From Notospermus geniculatus (taxonomy: Eukaryota > Nemertea > Pilidiophora > Heteronemertea > Lineidae), in contig NMRB01000147.1 in assembly GCA_002633025.1 (NCBI GenBank), positions 294,344-358,343 on the forward strand: a stretch of DNA of 64,000 bases, written 5' to 3'. Below, in pieces: positions 21,894 through 31,560 of this stretch (its first letter is position 1; every line of letters begins with the position of its first letter). Under the pieces are notes generated by a model. That model worked only from the letters and a program-made list of their open reading frames with translations. It was not told the origin of the DNA and made no database searches. A program made the position numbers and the translations under genes.

Positions 21894-22836
21894 GATAACC
21901 AACACTGGTAAATTTCGGCCACCTGTTTTTGAGAAGGCCGACATGTTCCTTTTTGATTGGAAGAGCGGCTGGATTTTCGTTGTTCACTCGCAGGCCACCT
22001 CGCCGTTCAGCTTTGTAAAAGTGTACCATCAGCACAGAAGGAAGGACTATATTATTCTCTATAAGAAACAGGTTTTTTTTCACGGCCATAAGGCCTTTCC
22101 CTGTGTATATAAACGGTACATGATTATTTTCAAGGATAGACGAATTATACTTTTAAATGTTGTTCTTGGTACCTTTTCGGGAAGAGTGATCTTGCCGACA
22201 ACAGATATTTGCCAGCGAATGCAATTACACTATTACCTGTGCTATGGACTTGGCAAGGTCCTTATCTCTTGTAGGGTGCGTAGTCGAAATGTACACACAA
22301 TCTACGAGGTGAAAGAATCTAGTAACAAATCGAACGATCTCCGCCTTATTCTCTTAAATGGCGTTCGTGTAATTCTAAGAGATTATAATACACTGTTCCG
22401 GCCAATGGGAAAGGAAATACACTACGTCGGTGCGGATTCTGGACACGTGTATTTATTCTCCCATGTGGAAAAATTCTTATATGAACGAGTAAAATATCGT
22501 GTCGAGCTTCTTTATACTGAACGTAGTCGATGTCGTCATTTTTTACTTAAATTTGACCTCTGCTCTGGGATATTCTTCCTGGTAGGCGCGCCCTTTCCTT
22601 GTGCTCTTGCGATGGAGCAAATCCCTGATCCCAAGAACGGTCTCCTAAGACAAGGATCCGGTACGTTCACATTTCACGAAACATTGACGTATTTTCATCC
22701 TGAAACCTATGATACTAATGAACGACATTTCGAGTTCAGTCCAAATGACGGATCGTTGATGCACTTTGTTCCAAGGAAAACACGTGAAGGGGAAACGAAT
22801 ATCGTCCGAGTTGCGATGTACACGGCAGAACAGTGA
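21894..22836 (+). CDS. Orphan ORF B, copy 3 (exon)
   Basis: Open from ATTATAG|G; first in-frame ATG at 21943. It has an in-frame insertion around RDYNTLFRPMGKEIHYVGAD relative to copy 2, and KVLISCRVRSRNVHTIYEV in place of the commoner form. It ends at the same TGA overlapping GTGAGAG. Product unknown. Confidence 0.55.
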
Positions 22837-23034
22837 GAGTCCTCTCCCGGGTCCTCTCATTCTCGGCGGAAAATCTCGTTNCCCCCCCCCCCCCCGGCAA
22901 ATACTGAATAGGCCTGCAGCGAAAGTTGTTCCCCATGTGGGAACTGGTTAGTGTATTCAAATATAGTTATCTTCCTCGGAGGACAGCTGAGAAAATGACG
23001 ACCTTCGCAGTCATTGGTCAAAATGCCAATAGGA

Positions 23035-23166
23035 AGGTTGAGATCGGCGAATTATTACGGATCCTTAGGCTATACGTATGCGGATAAAATTCTGTACAAC
23101 GAGGACAAAGTTTGTGTACGATCCGTATATGTATAAGGATCCGTGATAAGTCGCTGATCTCAACCT
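23035..23166. repeat. Palindromic element, 132 bp
   Basis: AGGTTGAGATCGGCGAATTA followed by TTACGGATCCTTA is mirrored by TAAGGATCCGTGATAAG and GATCTCAACCT, leaving a short centre. It sits in the tail after unit 3 and is absent after unit 4. Confidence 0.65.
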
Positions 23167-24169
23167 CCCTAATGTTAAAGGCCCTCTAAGGTTAAAGCGA
23201 ATCGAAAGGGAAAAAATTTGATTTAGGAATAGAATTTGAAAGGGGACGAATTTTCAGCAAAAAATGTAAACAAACTTCTCTAGAATGTCAACAAAGAAAT
23301 TTTCGTGCATTTTGATTGGCTGAATTTTGTGTTTACAAACACCAGCCAAATGTAGCCTAAACAAAATCCGCTATCGATTCGCTTTAAGCTTTTGTATTCT
23401 GTCCTGCAGACAATAGCTAAAGGTAAACCTTAGACTTAAGGAAGCTTTCGGGGGCCGAAGCTTCTTGAATACGACCCCATATTACCCCCCCCCCCACATG
23501 TATATCCATGAAGACAAGTGGAAAAAAATACTTGAATTTTTTTTAAAATCCCATGCTCTCATCGATTTCTGCTCAGTTGCGGGGCAAGAAAGAAAGAATT
23601 TTTTTCCCCTGAGGGTTAGGGTCAGGGTTTGTTCCAGGAACGGTTACGGTTTAGTGTTAGGGGTAGCGGTGTTAGGGTTAGGTCTGGTGTGTGGGGGCCG
23701 TATGCTGTAAAACTGGTCCCACACCATTGTTCAGAATAAAGGGCAATTTTTTACTCAGGTATTCACTGTGTGCCGCAGCGATTGCAGAAATAATCACAAA
23801 AAAATACGCAACATGATGTTGGTTGATCTTTTGGTTATTGTTATTCATAAAAAGATGATTATTTCTCATTCTAATTTCGTATTGTCACCAGCAAATCGAT
23901 AGTTCCAAGGCCAATATCGATTCACCATTGTTCATTGGAAATTTTTAAAAAATGTCAATTGTTGGTCACGACAAATACTCGCTAGTAATGTGTGGTAGAG
24001 CGATTCAGTCGGGAGACAGCCAAGTTTCTAAAAGCAAGATCGATCCAATTCTGCAGATTGGCACGCACTTAATTAAAATAACAAGAAAGGCGTTCTCAGC
24101 ATGCGACATTGTGCGGTTAGGATGACAGAAACGCGTCGATTGGTTTGGTGACAAGATTGCCCCCTGATC

Positions 24170-24400
24170 ATGCTGAATGTGGACTTGGCCCAAGTATTCC
24201 TCACTGACGGAATGATATCTGTGGAAGACAACACCGTAGCTTTTGTGGTAGGCGATGATCAAAGTTACAAAGGACTAGGCCTATACTACCGAGCAACTGA
24301 TTCCAGCAACGCTTTCTATAAGTTGAAGTTGCTTGTATCAATTCACGGAGATTATGAAAACATCCCAAATTACTCTCAAATTGAGTGGCCGGAAATATGA
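24170..24400 (+). CDS. Exon-like segment e1, copy 4 (intact frame)
   Basis: 76 codons (MLNVDLAQVFLTDGM, VEDNTVAFVVGDD, YYRATDSSNAFYK). It is the only copy with an uninterrupted frame. Upstream, two extra Cs (GCCCCCTGA) close the frame that is open further left in copy 3. No family recognised. It may be an exon, part of one, or a fortuitous frame. Confidence 0.3.
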   Translation: MLNVDLAQVFLTDGMISVEDNTVAFVVGDDQSYKGLGLYYRATDSSNAFYKLKLLVSIHGDYENIPNYSQIEWPEI

Positions 24401-24775
24401 ATTACCCAAGTCACGTGTTTGATAAAAGTATACGAGACCCTACAATACATGGTCCTCGCTATTTTGTAAAGTAAGGTGTCGAATTATTAAAAAGTTGGCA
24501 AAATGGCCGCCTCCATGGCTGTTTTTATTACATTACAGGTTTCGATTTGGACACTCTCATTCTTCACATTCCATCTCGACGAAGTGGTTTTCGTTCATGA
24601 GACGCACTACGAACACATCGCTTTAACTTTGGTCACGAATCCGACCAGGCGTTTATGAATGCACGGAATTTATTTTTTGTGATCGTTATCGTAAGGAATA
24701 AATCTTAGAAGGTCTTATATGATCAATTCAGTATCAGTTGCACCAGCGCCCATGAAACACTTCTTCACAACAATG

Positions 24776-24996
24776 GGCCGATTTTTTAAACGCTGGCTAA
24801 GACAACCATCGGGTTTCATTAACCCTCAGTTGACAAACTGTTTGTTAATCGAAGTGAATTTTTCGATTTTATGAATCGTTGATAGCCAAACATTCTAAAA
24901 GTCAAAAGGTTTACTTTGGTTAACTCACGGTTTGTAAGAAAAGCGATGGTTAAACCGAGGTTTATATGTACCTTAACTATCTTTTAAAAATCGGCC
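24776..24996. mobile_element. MITE with 5-bp target duplication
   Basis: 221 bp with ends GGCCGATTTTTTAAA and TTTAAAAATCGGCC, flanked by CAATG at 24771-24775 and 24997-25001. The empty site in units 2 and 3 reads ACAACAATGTGACCC, which confirms the duplication. Confidence 0.85.
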
Positions 24997-25060
24997 CAAT
25001 GTGACCCAATCACAATATCAAGGTGCTAATTTCTTAATTCGAGAGTGGGACAAACGTACT

Positions 25061-25129
25061 AAGCTCAATTCATACTTCTCCACATTGCACTGAACGTACC
25101 GACATGCAAGGGAAGTATGAATTGAGCTT
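25061..25129 (+). ncRNA. Pre-miRNA-like hairpin, copy 4
   Basis: 69 nt, stem identical to copies 1 and 3, loop differing from them by small indels. Located about 220 nt before the PAN-like frame. Confidence 0.35.
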
Positions 25130-25349
25130 CAGGGCGGAAGAATCCTATTTCCACAGTACTCTATGGCCGTTGGGATTCACTGAAGATGAATATCAGAAGT
25201 TCCGCACATGTCTATAGTATTCCAGTCGCCGATATTTCAGATATCATCGAGGCCTAAATGCGTCATTCTTCGAAAAATGTTCCCAAAAGGCGCCAATATT
25301 CTGATTTGATGTGTTTTCTAATTGAACCATCATGTGTTAGAAGGGTATA

Positions 25350-25715
25350 TTGGACATCAGTGTCAACGTGGAAAATAAAAATGTGCTAAAGACAACAAAC
25401 TACAAGATGAATACCGGTAGAATGACAGAAGTCAAAAGCTTAGTCAATGAGTATTTTCGGACGGTTGTGCTGGATTGGGGCATTTTGCAGTCAGATATAA
25501 AGCAGCCTAACGTCAATACATTTCTTGTCTGTGCTACACTTTGTTGTCAGCTGAAATGTACGACCTTTGCTGTAGTACCAGTTAAAATTGCTATTTTTTG
25601 TCAGATGAGTAAAAAGAGAGGAACGTGCATGGAGAAAACGGAGGCGTTTGAATCCCGAGGAGCCCGGATGTACCAAAAAAAGGTTATAAATATACTCGAT
25701 TACCTGCTTAGTTAA
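25350..25715 (+). CDS. PAN/Apple-like exon, copy 4
   Basis: Same domain as copies 1-3 (VCATLCCQLKCTTFAVV and GTCMEK kept). At the candidate left splice site TTTTCAG|ACGG is TTTTCGG|ACGG here, so that AG is gone. In an unspliced reading this is only a Gln to Arg change (EYFR). Either this copy has lost the acceptor or the true exon begins further upstream. Confidence 0.45.
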   Translation: MDISVNVENKNVLKTTNYKMNTGRMTEVKSLVNEYFRTVVLDWGILQSDIKQPNVNTFLVCATLCCQLKCTTFAVVPVKIAIFCQMSKKRGTCMEKTEAFESRGARMYQKKVINILDYLLS

Positions 25716-26109
25716 AACCTATGTCAGCATGCTTATGTGATTGTATGTAAATTTCGCCCAAATTAAAAATTTTAAAAAAGTAATAATGAATCTCCAAGTG
25801 AAATATCCCCAAAGGCAAAAATTCAGAGAGGAAAAATCCCCCGATTGAGAAGGTAGGTACCGGTACATGTAAAAATCCCGATTTAAAGTAGTTAAAAATT
25901 TCCAAAGATAAAAGTTCCTAATCTGGACGTAGCTGAAATTTTTGATACCAAATACTAGAAACAGGCCTCTCTAGGAGCTATCAGTCTGTTGATTGACCGA
26001 TAGGGGTCACTACGGTCCAATTAAATGCCAAGCGGAGTCATTGACTGAGCACCAATCAGGAGAATCTACTACTGTAGGCCCTATTGGTTCCCAAGAACTT
26101 TGCTGCCGT

Positions 26110-26575
26110 CCTTTGGCAAGTGATCCACTGTTGCGATTTTGGCTTGAGACGGGGTTGCGTTCCCTTGCGGTTACCAAATAAGGACTTCCGATTGCCATAT
26201 AAGGCGATCGCAAGGCACCGCAACCCCGTCTCAAGCCCAAATCGCGACAATGGATTCGCCGCTTAAAGCGGGTGATCCACTGTCGCGATTTTTGTTTGAG
26301 ACGCGGTTGCGTTCCCTTGCGGTTACCATATAAGGACTTCCAATTGCCATATATAGCGGGCGATCCACTGTTGCGATTTTGGCTTGAGACGGGGTTGCGT
26401 TCCNTGCGATTACCTTATATGGACTTCCGATTGCCATATAAGGTAACCGCAAGGGAACGCAACCCCGTCTCAAGCCAAAATCGCAACAGTGGATCACCCG
26501 CTTATGGCGATCGCAAGGCACCGCAACCCTGTCTCAAGCCCAAATCGCGACAGTGGATTCGCCGCTTAAGCGCGG
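26110..26575. repeat. Nested long inverted repeats
   Basis: Five alternating-orientation blocks share GCGATTTTGGCTTGAGACG and GGGGTTGCGTTCCCTTGC. The inner pair (about 26359-26505) forms a nearly perfect palindrome from GCGGGCGATCCACTG to CAGTGGATCACCCGC. Outer pairs end in GGATTCGCCGCTTAA. This looks like one palindromic element inserted into relatives of itself. An N lies at 26404. The open frames across it are not genes. Confidence 0.8.
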
Positions 26576-26783
26576 CTGACTGCTCCTATTGCTCAGTTTC
26601 AAATACAAGTATTTTTTTCTCATTTGCCCCAAAACGTAGTTTGCGATTTTTCCCAACATATACCTTTTGATATTGCAATGTTGGGGCTGTACAGTGTACA
26701 TGTATATACTTGTAATTCCAAAAGTTCGGTCTTTGCAGGGGGTGCGGTTATGCAATATTTGGTATTTTGTTATGTACCTCTAG

Positions 26784-27866
26784 GAAAATAATATTCTTTC
26801 CTACCGTCTCATGAAAAGTATTCCATTTGTCCCGCCGATTGCTACCAGCAGAATAAAAAAGCGTCCATATATAAATTTCCACATCGGCGAAAACGGCAAA
26901 CTATCTGTTATAGTCCATTATATCGAACTACCCTATATTTATGAAAGGGTAATCGTATACAGGCCTTCACCTCGACATAATGCTGACCGTTTTGAGATAG
27001 AATACAATTGCTCGTATTATTATAAAAGGAAGGGAATAACCCTGCCTAGTGTACATAGGGTTTCGACGTACTTCTTTTTGCTATATTGGAAAGTTTCGAA
27101 ACAAGCGTGTTCTTTCGGAGAGGGAAAACTATTTGATTTTTCAGTAGGAAAATTCACGGGTCGAATTTTCCCCCCGAAACATATTTTAGATCGCAGATGT
27201 GGTGCATTTTGTCCCTTTTTAGATAATGACGTGTCCGCCTATTTCATTCACAAGCATATATTCGTTGTTTACTGCCATCTTGCAAATCCAAACTTCATTG
27301 TCGTTTACGTTACCCACTTTATGAATAAAAAGAATGAATTGATAGTGACCTTCTTTCCAAGAAAAATGTTAAGTTTTGAGGGAATCAACTTGGGACACTT
27401 TCGCTTCTCTCCGATTTACGAAAGGTCTGAGTTTTTGCTGTGTTTCTTGAGACAATATATAACTTTTGTGAGTTGGCATTATAAGCAAAATGAAACGTTA
27501 ATCAAGGCCAAACAACAAACATTTTCTCTCCCAACCAATTATACGTTTTTGCTTAATTATTTGGGGGCACTGGTATTATTACGCTTTTGGGATCGCCATC
27601 CATCGCCAATACGATTAGGGATGTTTAAAGTGGGATCCTGTTTTCCCAAGACCCCTTTACATCCTGCAGTCGATTTGGTTAGGCCGGCAGTCATCCAAAT
27701 ATACGGAAAGATAGACGATTTTGATAGACCAACTCGTGGAGATATCAATCGTCATAAATTCTTCTTTCAAGATAATCATGGTGTGTTGTTGCATATTCAC
27801 CAGCCGAGAGTCATTGAGGGCGATTCTGGGCGTGACTGGGTGAATTTGTATAGACGAATTTTTTAG
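26784..27866 (+). CDS. Orphan ORF A, copy 4 (exon)
   Basis: 361 codons from CTCTAG|GAAAATAAT to TAG; first in-frame ATG at 26811. All shared landmarks are present. The block that is identical in copies 1-3 carries three substitutions here (GTGGGATCC, GGTTAGG, CCGGCAG), giving KVGSCFP and LVRPAV. Function unknown. Confidence 0.6.
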   Translation, partial: ENNILSYRLMKSIPFVPPIATSRIKKRPYINFHIGENGKLSVIVHYIELPYIYERVIVYRPSPRHNADRFEIEYNCSYYYKRKGITLPSVHRVSTYFFLLYWKVSKQACSFGEGKLFDFSVGKFTGRIFPPKHILDRRCGAFCPFLDNDVSAYFIHKHIFVVYCHLANPNFIVVYVTHFMNKKNELIVTFFPRKMLSFEGINLGHFRFSPIYERSEFLLCFLRQYITFVSWHYKQNETLIKAKQQTFSLPTNYTFLLNYLGALVLLRFWDRHPSPIRLGMFKVGSCFPKTPLHPAVDLVRPAVIQIYGKIDDFDRPTRGDINRHKFFFQDNHGVLLHIHQPRVIEGDSGRDWVNLYRRIF

Positions 27867-28452
27867 ATTTGATCAACGTTGTTGCCCTCGGCTTCTTCTT
27901 TACACTATAATGGGCAATGGTTATTTCAGAAGGTCAACAGTTATAAAGAACGTCGAGCTTAATCATAATTTTTTTATATGCAAAAATATTTTTCATATTT
28001 TTTGCGTTCATGAAAAATAATTATTGCATATAAATATAAAATTATTGAAAAAAGCAACAAAATCCGCCAGCCTTAGAGACAGCAACATTTATCTGCGACA
28101 TTAGTGCTTTCCATTTCTCTTTTATCTCAACAAGGAACCTGCAGAACTACCGCTACTGGGTGGCGCTGTGGGTCTATAGGCCTATATCTTTTTTCGAGGT
28201 CCTGTCCGTCACACAACATCATTTTATTGCTTTGCTCTGTTTTTGACGTTGGCCGCACCGCTCGGAGCGCCGACCAGCCTTCGGAATAAAAAGTTGTGCG
28301 TGTACTTACTTCATCATTGCAACTTTGCCGCCAAATGTTCTGCACGTCCCTCCACATTACTCTGTGCATAAAGGAAGTAATTCGCAGATGAGCTACAGCT
28401 GATCATTGATATATAGAAATGTTTCGTAGGATAAAAGCAGATTTAATTATAG

Positions 28453-29395
28453 AATAACCAACACCGGTAAATTTCGACCACCTATTGTTGAGAAGGCCGA
28501 CATGTTCATCTTTGATTGGAAGAGCGGCTGGATTTTCGTTGTTTACTCGCAGGCCACCTCGCCGTTCTGCATTGTTAAAGTGTACCATCAGTACAGAAGG
28601 AAGGACTATATTATTCTCTATAAGAAACAGGTGTTTTTTCAAGGCCATAAGGCCTTTCCCTCTGTATATAAACGGTACATGTTTCTTTCCAAGGATACAC
28701 GAATTATACTTTTATATGTTGTTCTTGGTACTTTTTCGGGAAGAGTGATCTTGCCAACAACAGATATTTGCCAGCGAATGCAATTGCAGTCTTACCTGGA
28801 CTATGGACTGGGAAAGGTCCTTCTCTCTTGTAAGGCGTCTAGTCGAAATGTATACACAATCTACGACATGAAAGAATCTAGTAACAAATCGAACGATTTC
28901 GACCTTATTCTCTTAAATGGTGTTCATGTGATTCTAAGAGGTACTACACTGTTTCGACCAATAGGAAAGGAAATACACTACGTCGATGCGAGTGCGGATT
29001 CTGGACACGTGTATTTATTCTCCCATTTGGAAAAATTCTTTTATGAACCAGTAAAATATCGTGTCAAGCTTCTTACTGAACGTACTCGATGTCGTGATTT
29101 TTTACTTAAACTTGACCTCTGCTCTGGGATATTCTTCCTGGTAGGCGCGCCCTTTCCTTGTGCTCTTGCAATTCAGCAAATCCCTGATCCCCAAAACAGT
29201 CTCGTAAGACAAGGATCCGGTATGTTCACATTTCATGAAACATTGACGTATTTTCATCCTGAAACCTATGATACTAATGAAGGACATTTCGAGTTCAGTC
29301 CAAATGACGGGTCATTGATGCACTTTGTTCCGAGGAAAACACGTGAAGGGAAAGCGAGTATCGTCCGAGTTGAGATGTACACAGCAGAACAGTGA
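28453..29395 (+). CDS. Orphan ORF B, copy 4 (exon)
   Basis: Open from ATTATAG; first in-frame ATG at 28502. It carries its own in-frame length variant (RGTTLFRPIGKEIHYVDASA) and ends GAACA|GTGAGAG with a TGA, as in copies 2 and 3. Product unknown. Confidence 0.55.
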
Positions 29396-30112
29396 GAGCT
29401 CTCATCCTCGGCGGAAAATCTCATTCTGAACTGTCCAGATCCAAGCAGATCATTCCCCTAGGCCTACATCAAAAGTCGTTCCCCACGTGGGAACGATATC
29501 CATGCATTCAAATGGCTGTCTTCCTCGGACAGCTGAGAAAATGACGACCTTCGTAATGATTTGTCAAAATGCATTCTTCGGACGAGAAGAGACAATCTTC
29601 ATAGGCCCTATATTTACACCAAATTAAGCAAGTGCAGACGGACATGTTTTTCATCATATAATTACACAATACAGTTGCAGAAGAGAATATTGCCACAGTA
29701 GGCCTATGAGTGTGAGAAATCCGCGAACTGGAATATCCATCGCCTGAGTCAAATCAACACACTGTCTTCCCGATGTCATCACTAGGAGCAGAAAAAAATA
29801 TGAAAGAAATATGAAAAACAATATGAAAAAAAAATATTAAAGAAATCATAACATGTAGGATATAAGCCAAGGATTACAGGATGGCCTACAAAATCTCAAG
29901 AGCGAGTGGTTCAAACCTCACTAAAGATTTTCTTTCACTTGGAAACACGCTGACACATTACGTACACTGACAATAGAGCACGAATATAAAAAAAATATAA
30001 AAAACTATCTTAAGTTTTTGACTGTTACTCATTTCATTTTCCTTTTGAAATTCTTATCATCACCAGGAAAATACGAGTTCCCTTGATCTTTATCGATTCA
30101 CCATTGTTTGTT

Positions 30113-30767
30113 CTGCATTCCTAGGACGCTGATTCCTGTCACACAAGTGTGATAGAATCTAATGTTTACTGTTTGATTTCTAAACCTCCCTATTAGAGTA
30201 AACATAAACTTTACGACAACGTTATTTTTCATACTACACATTAACCAGATTTTATATTGCATTTTTGGTACAAAAATAATAACGTTGTCTTTAACGTTAC
30301 GTTTATCGTTTGATTCCTAAACCTCCCTATTTCCGATGCCAGATGTCCGCTTCTTCTGTAGGGGACATCTCGTGACAGAAGTTCCTGTCTGTTACTATCC
30401 GGCCTATTGTAGCTGACCCTTCCGTCAGAATCTTTTGTTGGGGGACACCTCATATCGGATTACACGACATTCTATTACACCGGGACTATATATTTCAAAC
30501 GATATCAAATATATCAAACGATAAACGTAAACGTTAACGACAACGTTATTTTCGTACCGAAAATGCAATATAAAATCTGGTGAATGTATAGTATGAAAAA
30601 TATCGTTGTCGTAAAGTTTACGTTATCGTTTGATTTCTCAACCTCACTATTTATTCATTTAATTTCACTTAGCATTGCATTCAAGCCTATCGAGTGAAAA
30701 AGTGCAGAGGATACCGGGCAGGCGCGGGATGGCAGGTGTGACAGGAATCAGCGTCATAGGAATGCAG
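30113..30767. mobile_element. 655-bp element with ~30-bp inverted ends
   Basis: CTGCATTCCTAGGACGCTGA then TTCCTGTCACAC on the left is mirrored on the right by GTGTGACAGGAA then TCAGCGTCATAGGAATGCAG. The interior is itself repetitive: AACCTCCCTATT-type words at about 30183, 30320 and 30640, and ACGACAACGTTATTTT words in both orientations. No transposase. Confidence 0.8.
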
Positions 30768-31318
30768 GTCCGCCAAAATATAGCCCGCTATTATGTTATA
30801 TTCGAATGGTCATGGTCCCTCGCTGAATAATAAGACGGGACTTTGATTCCAGGGGGACTTGGATTCCTTTCACACCTGCCAGTCCAGACGCGCTATCTAA
30901 GCCCCCTTCACACCAACGTCCCGACAAAGGCCCGATCATCCCCGCTCCCGAAAATTGGCCAGGTCGGGGAAGGTCGGGGTAGATCGGGGTGGATCGGGCC
31001 TTGGTCTGATACAGCGTATCTTGGTCAAATATAGGTCCTGGGTTGATCAGGTAGATCATGAAGAGCGGGAGAGAGCGGGAAAGAATTTTAAACCCTCCGA
31101 AAAATAGCGGGGATGATCGGGGATGGATCAAGATCGCGAGTTGAACTGGGATGGAGCGGGGAGGTCGCAGGTTCAGCGTATATTTGTCCTGTGCCGGTCG
31201 GGATAGTCGTGGGTTGATCCTATGTTGATCTTATGTGCAGCGGGCTCATTTTTTTTCACGCTCTACCCAAGACGTACCTCCGCTGTAGATACGCTTGCCC
31301 CGATGATCGGTTCGGATA

Positions 31319-31560
31319 AGCACGTGCGTTGAGCGTGGAAAGCGGAAAAGCGTCTTATCTTGAGCGGCGCGATCGGGGACAGAGCGAGGTTNCAGAAACG
31401 TGTCACGTTGCAAAGACGTCTTATTCATGTTATATTCACGTGAAGAAACGACGTGCTAACCACGTGATTCCCATGAGCAGATCAACGTTGGAAGTACGTC
31501 TTTTTAGACGTGATTTCCACGTCAGGCATTCACGTTTTTTTCACGTAATTTCCACGTGTC
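31319..31560. repeat. CACGTG/ACGT-rich stretch
   Basis: Contains CACGTG at four places (near 31321, 31438, 31460 and 31552) plus many ACGT words (GACGTGATTTCCACGTCA, TTCACGTTTTTTTCACG). CACGTG is the E-box bound by USF/MYC/MITF-type factors, but the regular spacing fits sub-terminal repeats of a transposon at least as well. Confidence 0.45.

Larger units (their letters stand above)
16142..23030 (+). repeat. Tandem unit 3 of 4
   Basis: Third direct copy and the longest, because it carries three private insertions: 16390-16629, 17097-17883 and 21039-21582. PAN-like exon at 18674-19048, exon A at 19654-20739 and exon B at 21894-22836 are all open. Confidence 0.85.
23520..29720 (+). repeat. Tandem unit 4 of 4
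   Basis: Fourth direct copy: leading segment from 23540, e1 24170-24400, hairpin 25061-25129, PAN-like 25350-25715, exon A 26784-27866, exon B 28453-29395, tail to about 29720. Private insertions lie at 24776-24996 and 26110-26575. Confidence 0.85.

Noticed and set aside
23590-23690. GGGTTAGGGTC / GGTTACGG / GTTAGGGTTAGG resembling telomere repeats (also near 3150-3200)
   Set aside because: Only a few degenerate matches, present in two units as part of the duplicated segment; not a telomere or interstitial array.
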